The notes: generated by a model not told the origin, from the sequence alone. A DNA stretch of 9,131 nucleotides from AC-69 sp046728055 (GCA_046728055.1 JBKPDU010000082.1:1-9131); one strand, 5' to 3'. Counted from the stretch's first letter, positions 1-5,842 are shown. A program made the numbers and translations.

Positions 1-618
1 TCGTCCAAGTCCAGGCAAGACCAGGTGGTTCCCATCCTCGACCACCTCCTGGACTGGACGGGCCTCGAGCTGTCACACGTTGGCGGAATCGCCGTGGGGG
101 TGGGCCCCGGGCTGTTCACCGGGCTGCGTGTGGGGGTGACGACCGGCAAGACCCTGGCCCAGGTGCTCTCGGTCCCCATCCTGGGGATTCCCTCGCTCGA
201 CGTGCTCGCGTTCGGCGTCCGGTACACGCACCGGCTGATCGGCGCCGTGATCGACGCCCGCCGGGGAGAGGTGTTCTACGCGCTGTACCGGGGAGTGCCG
301 GGAGGGGTGATGCGCGTCGGTGAGTACGGCGTGGCGCCGCCCGGCCATTTGGCGGCCGAGCTCGAAGCCGCCCGACAAGAAGTGTTGCTCGTCGGCAACG
401 GTGCCATCCTGTACAGGAAGGAGCTCGAGGCGGTCTCGGGGGTAGAGTTCGCCTCGTCTCGAGAGGCCTACCCGCAGGCGTCGGCGATGGTCGAGCTGGC
501 CGTCCCGCGCTTCATCCGGGAGGAGACCGATCGGTCGTTCGAGGTGTTGCCGCTCTACTTGAGGAAGTCGGATGCGGAGATCGCTTGGGATCAGCGAGCC
601 CGAGGCGCCACGGCTTGA
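1..618 (+). CDS. tsaB: TsaB, t6A tRNA-modification protein (5' end missing)
   Basis: TsaB is the non-catalytic, actin-fold partner of TsaD in the bacterial complex that puts threonylcarbamoyl on A37 of ANN-decoding tRNAs in the cytoplasm. The reading frame is open to the first base, and the first visible residues already match the region before the family's GVGPG..TGLR motif (AVGVGPGLFTGLR, encoded at about 88-126), so the N-terminal strand and the true start lie upstream. The GTG at 25 is therefore only an internal codon. The C-terminal end has the usual YLRKSDAE ending. The gene is followed by rimI and tsaD, the standard bacterial tsaB-rimI-tsaD order; tsaE is often just upstream and would be outside the window. 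Assignment is confident from the motif plus context. Confidence 0.93.
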   Translation, partial: SSKSRQDQVVPILDHLLDWTGLELSHVGGIAVGVGPGLFTGLRVGVTTGKTLAQVLSVPILGIPSLDVLAFGVRYTHRLIGAVIDARRGEVFYALYRGVPGGVMRVGEYGVAPPGHLAAELEAARQEVLLVGNGAILYRKELEAVSGVEFASSREAYPQASAMVELAVPRFIREETDRSFEVLPLYLRKSDAEIAWDQRARGATA

Positions 619-1120
619 GGTGACCCGGATGCGGCGCCGCCACCTGCGCGGCGTGATGGCCATCGAGCGGCAGGTATACCCTCGCCCCTGGAGTCCCAAC
701 CTGTTCCTCTCGGAGATGGCCGAGACTCGGAACCGGTGCTACCTCGTGGCCCGGTTGAACAAGGAGATCGTGGGGTACGGCGGCCTGATCTCCTATGGGG
801 AGGAAGCCCACGTCACGAACATCGCCGTCGACCCCGACCATCAGCGCAACAAGATCGGGATGCGCCTGCTCCACGACCTCGTCCAGAATGCTGTTGCGGC
901 GGGCGCGCAGGCCGTTTCCCTGGAAGTCCGCGTCTCCAACCATGGCGCGCAGCGGTTGTACGAGAGATTCGGGTTCCGGCCCGTCGGCGTCCGCAAGAAC
1001 TACTACCAGGAGGTGAACGAGGACGCCCTGGTCATGTGGGTCGACGACGTGAACGGGGCGGACTACCAGAAGCGATTGCGCGGGCTGGCGGAGCAGCTCC
1101 CCGACGGCGTTCGCCCGTGA
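572..1120 (+). CDS. rimI: RimI-type N-alpha-acetyltransferase (GNAT)
   Basis: GNAT-fold acetyltransferase that moves acetyl from acetyl-CoA to the N-terminal alanine of ribosomal protein S18, and sometimes other proteins. Visible features: an IERQVYPRPWS segment like the RimI N-terminal region, strand-4/motif A NIAVDPDHQRNKIG (about residues 83-96), E118 in the LEVRVSN segment and Y130 in LYERFGF, matching the proposed catalytic Glu and Tyr of E. coli RimI, and the NYY segment near the C-terminus. The first Gly of the Q/R-x-x-G-x-G/A pyrophosphate loop is Lys (K94). The ATG at 572 is chosen because GAGG at 561-564 is 7 bases upstream; this makes the gene overlap tsaB by 47 bases and gives 182 aa, longer than the usual ~150. 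GTG 620 or ATG 629 would fit the family start better but lack a clear ribosome binding site. Confidence 0.9.
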   Translation: MRRSLGISEPEAPRLEVTRMRRRHLRGVMAIERQVYPRPWSPNLFLSEMAETRNRCYLVARLNKEIVGYGGLISYGEEAHVTNIAVDPDHQRNKIGMRLLHDLVQNAVAAGAQAVSLEVRVSNHGAQRLYERFGFRPVGVRKNYYQEVNEDALVMWVDDVNGADYQKRLRGLAEQLPDGVRP

Positions 1121-1130
1121 GCGCGAGCCG

Positions 1131-2135
1131 GTGAGGGTCCTCGGCATCGAGACCTCGTGCGACGAGACCGCGGTCGCGGTCATCGAGGAAGGGACGACCG
1201 TCCGGGCCAACCTCGTCGCCAGCCAGACCGACCTGCATGGGCGATTCGGCGGCGTCGTGCCGGAAGTGGCCTCCCGGGCCCACGTCCAGGCCCTGAACCC
1301 GCTGATGGAGGAGGCGCTCGATCGGTCGGGATATCGGTTCGCCGACTTGGACGGAGTGGCGGTGACCGTGGGGCCCGGATTGGTCGGCGCCCTGCTGGTG
1401 GGGATCGCGGCGGCGAAGTCGGTCGCCGTGGCGACCGGCGCCGACCTCATCGGGGTGAACCATCTCGAAGGGCACATCTACGCGAATTTCATCGAGCACG
1501 GGCCGCCGCAGCCGCCGTATGTCTGTCTGGTGGTGTCGGGCGGGCACACCATGCTGGTGCACATGCCCGAGGAGCACCGCTACCGGGTGCTTGGCCAGAC
1601 CGTGGACGACGCGGCCGGCGAGGCATTCGACAAGATCGCCCGGTTCATGGGCCTGGGGTTTCCCGGGGGGCCAGCCCTGGACAGGCTGGCCAGGGACGGC
1701 GACCCGGGCGCCGTCGCTTTTCCCAGGGCCATGATCGACACGGGGACGTATGACTTCTCGATGTCCGGACTGAAGACCGCCGTGCTTCGCCACGTGAAGG
1801 CCGAGCGGGCGGCGGGCCGTGAGGTCGACGCTGCCGACCTGGCGGCCTCCTTCCAGGAGGCCATCGTAGACGTCCAGGTGTCGAAGACCATAGCCGCCGC
1901 GAGGGAGTACGGCGTGAAGGCCGTGCTCCTCGGGGGTGGCGTCGTGGCCAACACGCGGCTCCGCGAGCGGATGGAGAAGGCCGGGGCCGAGGCGGGGATC
2001 GGCGTCCTGTTCCCGCCACTGGAGTTGTGTACCGACAACGCGGCGATGATCGCCGTGGCCGGGGCTTCCCGCTTGGCCCGCGGCGAGCGGTCCTCGTTCG
2101 ACGTGGCCGCCGATCCTGGGTTGGAGCTCCGGTGA
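1131..2135 (+). CDS. tsaD: TsaD, tRNA N6-threonylcarbamoyladenosine transferase
   Basis: Catalytic subunit (Kae1/YgjD/Gcp family, ASKHA fold) that transfers the threonylcarbamoyl group from threonylcarbamoyl-AMP to A37 of tRNA, working with TsaB and TsaE. The 334-aa length is normal. The N-terminus GIETSCDETAVAV is diagnostic, the metal-binding HLEGH motif gives H111 and H115, and the C-terminal CTDNAAMIA motif gives the third ligand D302. These sit at almost the same positions as H111, H115 and D300 in E. coli. The start is GTG at 1131, ten bases after the rimI stop; no strong Shine-Dalgarno is visible, so translational coupling to rimI is likely. Its stop overlaps the next gene's start by four bases (GTGA). 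Confidence 0.97.
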   Translation: MRVLGIETSCDETAVAVIEEGTTVRANLVASQTDLHGRFGGVVPEVASRAHVQALNPLMEEALDRSGYRFADLDGVAVTVGPGLVGALLVGIAAAKSVAVATGADLIGVNHLEGHIYANFIEHGPPQPPYVCLVVSGGHTMLVHMPEEHRYRVLGQTVDDAAGEAFDKIARFMGLGFPGGPALDRLARDGDPGAVAFPRAMIDTGTYDFSMSGLKTAVLRHVKAERAAGREVDAADLAASFQEAIVDVQVSKTIAAAREYGVKAVLLGGGVVANTRLRERMEKAGAEAGIGVLFPPLELCTDNAAMIAVAGASRLARGERSSFDVAADPGLELR

Positions 2136-3076
2136 TCGCCTACCTCGTCACCGGAGGAGCCGGGTTCATCGGATCGCACATGTCGGACAGGCTCCTGGCA
2201 GAGGGCCATCGAGTGCTCGCCGTGGACGACCTGTCCACCGGAAAGATCGCCAATCTGGCGGAGGCCAGGAGCTACGGGTCGGAGTTCACGTTCTTCAACA
2301 TCGACCTTCGGTCCGATGGCCTGATCCAGCTGTTCGAGCGGCACCAGCCCGAGGTCGTCGTGCATCTCGGCGCCCAGGCAGGCGTGCGCCGGTCGCTGGA
2401 GGATCCGGCCTTCGACGCGAGCGTGAACATCATGGGCCTGCTGAACGTGATGGAGTGCTCCGCCAGGATCGGGGTGCGGAAGGTCGTCTATGCGGCCTCC
2501 GGCGGCACCCTGTACGGAGATCCCCGCCGGCTCCCGGCGAAGGAGTCCTCGGCCGCGGGATCGCGCCCGGGATCGCCCTACGGGATCAGCAAGAAGGTCG
2601 GGATCGACTACCTCGAGTACTACAAGCGGTTCCGTGGCATCGACTTCACTGCGCTCGCCTTGGCCAACGTGTACGGCCCCCGGCAGGACCCGTTCGGCGA
2701 ATCCGGGGTGGTCTCGATCTTCGCCTCCAAGATGCTGGCCAGCGAGACGCCCACGATCTTCGGCGACGGGAACCAGACCAGGGACTACGTGTTCATTGAC
2801 GACGTCGTCCACGCCCTGGCCCTGGCCGCCGACCGAGGAAGCGGGCGGCTGGTCAACATCGGGACGGGATTGGAGACATCGGTGAACGGCCTGTATCGGA
2901 TGCTTGCCGAGATCATCGGGTTCACCGGTCAGCCGGCGAGCGGCCCGCTGCCGCCGGGGGAGGTGCGCCGGAACTCGCTCGACGTTCAGCTGGCTTCGGA
3001 GATCCTGGGATGGCACCCCTGGACCCATCTGGTGGACGGCCTGTCTGAGACCGTGGCCTACCTGAAGGGGGTGTGA
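2132..3076 (+). CDS. NAD-dependent sugar-nucleotide epimerase/dehydratase (GalE-like extended SDR)
   Basis: Extended short-chain dehydrogenase of 314 aa, probably interconverting a nucleotide sugar such as UDP-glucose/UDP-galactose with bound NAD. Visible: the Rossmann motif TGGAGFIGSH with G8, G11 and G14, the catalytic Y150-G-I-S-K154, the segment SGGTLYGDP before it, ANVYGPRQDP, and FGDGNQTRDYVFIDDVV, which is typical of UDP-glucose 4-epimerase-like enzymes. The start is GTG 2132, which overlaps the tsaD stop as GTGA; GGAG at 2123-2126 is five bases upstream, and the protein begins directly with the strand leading into the NAD-binding loop. The in-frame ATG at 2027 would add 35 basic residues that are an artefact of the tsaD reading frame. 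The exact substrate cannot be told from sequence. It probably shares the tsaB-rimI-tsaD transcript and is convergent with the BldD-like gene, 13 bases away. Confidence 0.9.
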   Translation: MIAYLVTGGAGFIGSHMSDRLLAEGHRVLAVDDLSTGKIANLAEARSYGSEFTFFNIDLRSDGLIQLFERHQPEVVVHLGAQAGVRRSLEDPAFDASVNIMGLLNVMECSARIGVRKVVYAASGGTLYGDPRRLPAKESSAAGSRPGSPYGISKKVGIDYLEYYKRFRGIDFTALALANVYGPRQDPFGESGVVSIFASKMLASETPTIFGDGNQTRDYVFIDDVVHALALAADRGSGRLVNIGTGLETSVNGLYRMLAEIIGFTGQPASGPLPPGEVRRNSLDVQLASEILGWHPWTHLVDGLSETVAYLKGV

Positions 3077-3089
3077 TCGGGCCTTCCGC

Positions 3090-3569
3090 TCAATCCTGTT
3101 GGCTGACGGCTGGCTCGGTCGCCCCAGCGAGCTCATCCGGTTTGTCGCCCGCGGCCGTAGCGAGTACCTCGATGTCGCCTGCCCTGAGGGCGATCGGCTC
3201 CGAAGGGGCTTCTCGACGTAACGCCTTGATGTGCCGCACGAACTCCGACAGGAGCGAGCCCTCCGCGGGTTGCATCGTCTCGAGTCGCGTGAGGTCGATC
3301 TTCTCCTGCGAGCTGGTCCCAACGGCCACGAGGATGTCTCCCAGGACCGCCTGTGGGGAAACGCCGTACAGAACGCAGAGGTCACAGAAGCGCTCGAGCG
3401 AAATCGTGCGCTCGCCGCGCTCGTAGCCGGCCACCGATGTGGCTTTGAATCGACCAGCCGACAGTCGTGTGAGCTCTCGTAACGTCAACCCACGTGCTCG
3501 GCGAGCCCGGCGAAGGGCCCGGCCGATCTCGAGGGCAAGACGATCATCCTCAATCCCAGACATTTCCAC
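3090..3569 (-). CDS. BldD-like XRE-family transcriptional regulator with altered c-di-GMP motif
   Basis: A 159-aa protein with the two-part architecture of Streptomyces BldD. Residues ~12-72 form an XRE helix-turn-helix; the segment GRFKATSVAGYERGERTISL matches BldD's GRWKAVVVGSYERGDR region closely. Residues ~90-140 match the BldD C-terminal domain, which dimerises around c-di-GMP in Streptomyces. BldD's ligand signature is RGD-X8-RQDD; here it is R118-R-E120-X8-R129-A-G-D132, so both Arg and the last Asp are kept, the first Asp is Glu and the third acidic residue is Gly. Start: GTG 3569 or ATG 3563, both with weak ribosome binding sites. The C-terminal ~20 residues after the domain differ from BldD. 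It is divergent from the two LuxR regulators, which suggests it controls their promoter or its own. The BldD-family call is mine from memory of the Streptomyces protein; ligand binding is inference. Confidence 0.85.
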   Translation of the reverse strand: MEMSGIEDDRLALEIGRALRRARRARGLTLRELTRLSAGRFKATSVAGYERGERTISLERFCDLCVLYGVSPQAVLGDILVAVGTSSQEKIDLTRLETMQPAEGSLLSEFVRHIKALRREAPSEPIALRAGDIEVLATAAGDKPDELAGATEPAVSQQD

Positions 3570-3589
3570 TTTCAGCGGGAAGCCGGAAC

Positions 3590-3618
3590 AGTCTAGGACC
3601 GGACGGGACGGGTTCCAC
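3590..3618 (-). promoter_or_regulatory. Possible promoter of the BldD-like gene
   Basis: On the minus strand TAGACT (3590-3595) fits the actinobacterial -10 pattern TANNNT and would start transcription near 3583, giving a leader of 14-20 bases before the GTG/ATG start. No good -35 is seen at the right distance; the nearest candidate, TGGAAC at 3612-3617, is poor. A GGAAC element as used by ECF sigma factors is present there, but no matching ECF -10 is seen. Weak call. Confidence 0.28.
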
Positions 3619-3763
3619 GGCCATCTCCCGAATATCTTCGTAACCTTTCCTACGGCGGCGGCCGATCACCCCATGCAACCAGCGTATTGATCTCCCAGAC
3701 ACCACCCAGATCGGCTTCGACCATGAAAGGGGACGACAAGAACACGTTCGGAGTCCAGCCAGG
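3596..3763. other. Divergent intergenic region, no gene found
   Basis: This is the part of the ~300-base gap between the BldD-like gene and the response regulators that is not covered by the promoter and operator entries. I see no credible coding frame, RNA gene or repeat in it. A short imperfect palindrome, CGTA-N8-TACG around 3639-3654, is the only symmetry and is weak. It may still hold binding sites for either regulator. Confidence 0.4.
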
Positions 3764-3793
3764 TTGCGAAGGACGCGCTCTGCGTTCTAGAAT
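3764..3793 (+). promoter_or_regulatory. Sigma70-type promoter for the response-regulator pair
   Basis: TTGCGA at 3764-3769 (4 of 6 to TTGACA) and TAGAAT at 3788-3793 (5 of 6 to TATAAT) are separated by 18 bases. Transcription would start near 3800, just at the left edge of the 3801-3822 inverted repeat, leaving a leader of about 70 bases before ATG 3872. The -10 lies inside the small palindrome TTCTAGAA (3785-3792). Confidence 0.55.
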
Positions 3794-3800
3794 CGCCGCT

Positions 3801-3822
3801 TCGTTGACGGTCCGTGCAACGA
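3801..3822. promoter_or_regulatory. 22-bp inverted repeat, candidate operator
   Basis: TCGTTGACGG (3801-3810), a central T, and CCGTGCAACGA (3812-3822) form a 10-bp inverted repeat with a single unpaired G at 3816. It begins at about the predicted transcription start of the response-regulator promoter, the classical place for a repressor operator. In RNA it could also fold as a bulged stem with a five-base loop. Candidate binders are the divergent BldD-like protein or the two LuxR-type regulators themselves; the binder is unknown. Confidence 0.45.
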
Positions 3823-3871
3823 CCTGCAGAGGGGGACTACGCTGAGTGAACTAGGCAGTTCCATTCGTTCC

Positions 3872-4615
3872 ATGGGCCCCGCTCGAGCCGACCACGAAGG
3901 CTCGGCCACGCGCGTCCTGATCGTGGACGATCACAGACTGTTCGCAGAGGCCATCAAGGTCACCCTCGAGTCCGCAGGGATGATGGTCACCGGCCTTTCA
4001 ACGACTGCTGAGGACGGGGTGGCAAACGTCTTGAGGACGCATCCAGACCTCGTCTTGATGGATGTGGCCCTTCCCGACCTGAGCGGACTGCTCGCCGGGA
4101 GCCGGATCTTGCAACAGTGGCCCGAAGCGAAGATCCTCGCGCTGACCGCTCTGGATGATCGCCACCTTGCCGAAGAAGCGCTCCGAATCGGGTTCCGAGG
4201 GTACCTGACCAGACACACTCCTATCGGCCAATTCGTGAACTCCGTCCGCGCCGTCCTCGAGGGACAAGTCATCTCGCCGCATCGGCTGGGTCAGGCGAGC
4301 CGTCAGGCTGCAGAGCAGGAGAACCCGGAACTCATTGCCGTCCACCTCACTCCTCGAGAGCGAGAGGTACTTGCCCTTCTCGCGCGGGGCGCGAGCGGTC
4401 GCGAGATCGCGGCGCAGCTGGGGATCGGGCGCAACACCGTGAGGACCCACGTCCAGAGCATCCTGACCAAGCTTCAAGTCCACTCCCGACTTGAGGCGGC
4501 CGCTTTCGCTGCGCGCCACCGATTCCCTGCACTGGGGACTGACGCCTCGGTCGGCGCGGCTACGATCCCGTATCGGTCCGTCGCGAACGGCGTTGGGCTC
4601 GTACGGGGGTCGTAG
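3872..4615 (+). CDS. LuxR/NarL-type response regulator, phosphoacceptor intact
   Basis: Two-domain cytoplasmic transcription factor of 247 aa. Receiver domain, about residues 13-130: acidic pair D19-D20 in VLIVDDH, phosphoacceptor D64 in LVLMDVALPD, switch residue T92 in LALTALDD. The usual Lys after GYL is Arg (R114 in GYLTRH). The LuxR HTH spans about 159-218, starting LTPREREVLALLARG, with recognition-helix region RTHVQSILTKLQVHSRLEA (191-209). The next gene is a paralogue starting six bases after this stop, so the two are co-transcribed. No histidine kinase is in the window. ATG 3872 has no ribosome binding site nearby; GGGGGA at 3831-3836 points instead to the in-frame CTG at 3842, which would add ten residues. 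The last ~35 residues beyond the HTH look unstructured. Confidence 0.9.
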   Translation: MGPARADHEGSATRVLIVDDHRLFAEAIKVTLESAGMMVTGLSTTAEDGVANVLRTHPDLVLMDVALPDLSGLLAGSRILQQWPEAKILALTALDDRHLAEEALRIGFRGYLTRHTPIGQFVNSVRAVLEGQVISPHRLGQASRQAAEQENPELIAVHLTPREREVLALLARGASGREIAAQLGIGRNTVRTHVQSILTKLQVHSRLEAAAFAARHRFPALGTDASVGAATIPYRSVANGVGLVRGS

Positions 4616-4620
4616 CGCTG

Positions 4621-5370
4621 GTGCGGGCAAAGGATCGAGTGACTCGCGCGCCGGAGCCCATCCGGGTCCTCCTCGCCGACCAGCACGCCCTTTTCCGGGA
4701 GGCTCTCCGGGGCATCTTCGACACCGAGCCGGACCTCGTGGTCGTCGCTGAGGCGACGACGGGCTCTCAGGCTGTGGAGCTGGCGACAGGTACAGAGCCC
4801 GGTGTTGCCATCCTCCAGGCAGGGCTCCAATCCTGCGATGCAATCCAAGCTCTCGTCCTGCTGCACGAACGCGTCCCAGGGTGTCGGACGATGGTCCTTG
4901 CAGAGGGGGAGGACCAGCGAACGCTCGCGGCGGCCGTCCAGGCTGGGGCCAGCGGGTTCCTCACCGAGCGAGCTTCCCTCCAGGAGCTTCTGGAGGCACC
5001 GAGGGCCTTGGCGCGGGGCGAGACCGTGATCCCGCCTCGGATGCTGGGCGGACTCTTGTCCCAGCTCATATCGCACAGGCAACAGATGGACGTCGCTCAG
5101 GAACGACTGGCGAGACTGACCCGCCGAGAACGGCAGGTCCTGGCCCTACTGGCCGAGGGGGCTGACAACGAGACGATTGCCCGGATCCTGGTGATCAGTC
5201 CGCAGACGGCCCGGACTCACATCCAGAGCATCCTCAGCAAGCTCGAGGTCCATTCGCGACTCGAAGCCATCGCCCTCTTGTTCTGGCAGGGGAACGCTGA
5301 GAACCTGCCGACCGCAAACGCTGCTCACCAGGTTCTGGCGTTACGGCGCGCCCCCCAGTCCAGACCTTGA
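4621..5370 (+). CDS. LuxR-type regulator with degenerate pseudo-receiver domain
   Basis: A 249-aa paralogue of the preceding response regulator. The receiver fold is recognisable (IRVLLADQHALFREAL at 14-29, GASGFL at 109-114), but the phosphorylation site is gone: the acidic pair is D20-Q21, the phosphoacceptor position is Q66 (in VAILQAGLQ), the conserved Thr is A94 and the conserved Lys is E116. Phosphotransfer by a kinase is therefore not expected. The LuxR HTH is intact at about 165-225 (LTRRERQVLALLAEG), with recognition region RTHIQSILSKLEVHSRLEA at 198-216, identical to the paralogue at 16 of 19 positions. The start is GTG 4621, five bases after the previous stop; GGGGG at 4605-4609 lies 11 bases upstream. 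An in-frame GTG at 4639 is an alternative. It probably works as a dimer alone or with its neighbour, controlled by abundance, partner or ligand. Confidence 0.9.
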   Translation: MRAKDRVTRAPEPIRVLLADQHALFREALRGIFDTEPDLVVVAEATTGSQAVELATGTEPGVAILQAGLQSCDAIQALVLLHERVPGCRTMVLAEGEDQRTLAAAVQAGASGFLTERASLQELLEAPRALARGETVIPPRMLGGLLSQLISHRQQMDVAQERLARLTRRERQVLALLAEGADNETIARILVISPQTARTHIQSILSKLEVHSRLEAIALLFWQGNAENLPTANAAHQVLALRRAPQSRP

Positions 5371-5384
5371 GAGAGAGGGCTTGG

Positions 5385-5416
5385 GAGGCCAGCCGGCGTT
5401 GACCCTGCTGGCCCTC
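5385..5416. repeat. Inverted repeat enclosing the groES -35 box
   Basis: GAGGCCAGC (5385-5393) pairs with GCTGGCCCTC (5407-5416) with one unpaired base, leaving a 13-base loop that contains the groES -35 element TTGACC. It starts 15 bases after the second response regulator's stop. It could act as a weak terminator for that transcript (there is no T-run) or as a DNA site in the groES promoter. The symmetry is visible; the role is not established. Confidence 0.4.
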
Positions 5417-5427
5417 GTGGGTATCCT
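5399..5427 (+). promoter_or_regulatory. groESL promoter
   Basis: TTGACC (5399-5404, 5 of 6 to consensus) and TATCCT (5422-5427, TANNNT type) with the ideal 17-base spacer. Transcription would start around 5434, inside the CIRCE operator that begins two bases after the -10, so HrcA bound there would block initiation. The arrangement is a housekeeping-sigma promoter repressed by HrcA. Confidence 0.82.
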
Positions 5428-5428
5428 G

Positions 5429-5455
5429 TTAGCACTCGAGAGGGGTGAGTGCTAA
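5429..5455. promoter_or_regulatory. CIRCE operator (HrcA binding site)
   Basis: TTAGCACTC (5429-5437), nine-base spacer, GAGTGCTAA (5447-5455): an exact match to the consensus CIRCE inverted repeat with the exact spacer length. HrcA represses chaperonin genes through this element and releases it on heat shock, when GroEL is occupied. It predicts an hrcA gene elsewhere in the genome. Confidence 0.97.
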
Positions 5456-5495
5456 TGCGCCCCAGGACGCCACCGAGCACGGCAAGGAGGAAGGG

Positions 5496-5795
5496 ATGGC
5501 CAAGTTCAACCTGAAGCCCCTGGAGGACAGGATCGTCGTGGAGCCCCAGGAGGAGGAGGAGACGACCCTCTCCGGCATCGTGATCCCCGACACGGCCAAG
5601 GAGAAGCCCCAGGAGGGCAAGGTCGTGGCGGTGGGTCCGGGCCGCTTCGAAGAGGGGCAGCGGGTGCCGATCGACGTCAAGGTCGGTGACAGCGTCATCT
5701 ACTCGAAGTACGGCGGGACCGAGGTCAAGGTCGAGGGCCAGGAGTACCTGATCCTGTCTGCCCGCGACGTCCTGGCCGTCATCGACAAGAAGTAG
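5496..5795 (+). CDS. groES: GroES co-chaperonin (Hsp10)
   Basis: The 10-kDa heptameric lid that closes the GroEL cavity. The 99-aa length is normal. It begins MAKFNLKPLEDRIVV and carries the mobile-loop segment that contacts GroEL (TTLSGIVIP, about residues 22-30), followed by DTAKEKPQEGKVVAVGPG and the C-terminal VLAVIDKK. ATG 5496 is chosen because a perfect AAGGAGG (5484-5490) sits five bases upstream; an in-frame GTG at 5445 lies inside the CIRCE element and is not the start. It is transcribed with groL from the CIRCE-controlled promoter. Confidence 0.98.
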   Translation: MAKFNLKPLEDRIVVEPQEEEETTLSGIVIPDTAKEKPQEGKVVAVGPGRFEEGQRVPIDVKVGDSVIYSKYGGTEVKVEGQEYLILSARDVLAVIDKK

Positions 5796-5810
5796 CGAGC
5801 TCCGTTCGTC

Positions 5811-5842
5811 CGGGGGCTTGGGCGCCAGGCGCCCGGCCCCCG
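5811..5842 (+). repeat. Strong hairpin in the groES-groL intergenic region
   Basis: CGGGGGC (5811-5817) pairs with GCCCCCG (5836-5842), and GGGCGCC (5820-5826) with GGCGCCC (5828-5834), joined by a small internal loop (TT against G). The arms are almost all G-C. It lies 15 bases after the groES stop and ends eight bases before the groL Shine-Dalgarno. No T-run follows, so it is not a normal intrinsic terminator; an mRNA processing or stability element is more likely. Confidence 0.7.

Noticed and set aside
2027..2131. ATG at 2027 as the epimerase start
   Set aside because: It would overlap tsaD by over 100 bases with a basic, unconserved extension; GTG 2132 has a good ribosome binding site and a proper Rossmann start.
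3064..3086. GAAGG/CCTTC inverted repeat between the epimerase and the BldD-like gene as a terminator
   Set aside because: Only five pairs, a 13-base loop and no T-run on either strand.
1580..3385. Very long minus-strand open frame (601 codons) across tsaD, the epimerase and the BldD-like gene
   Set aside because: It is antisense to three well-supported genes, has low-complexity Arg/Ser/Pro-rich composition typical of GC-rich shadow frames, and matches nothing.
3785..3792. TTCTAGAA palindrome at the -10 box as a separate operator
   Set aside because: An eight-base palindrome is expected about once by chance in a region of this length, and it is explained by the -10 sequence.
3846..3854. Two-codon start-stop leader (GTG AAC TAG) before the first response regulator
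   Set aside because: Too short to support; such triplets arise by chance and the nearby Shine-Dalgarno fits the CTG frame better.
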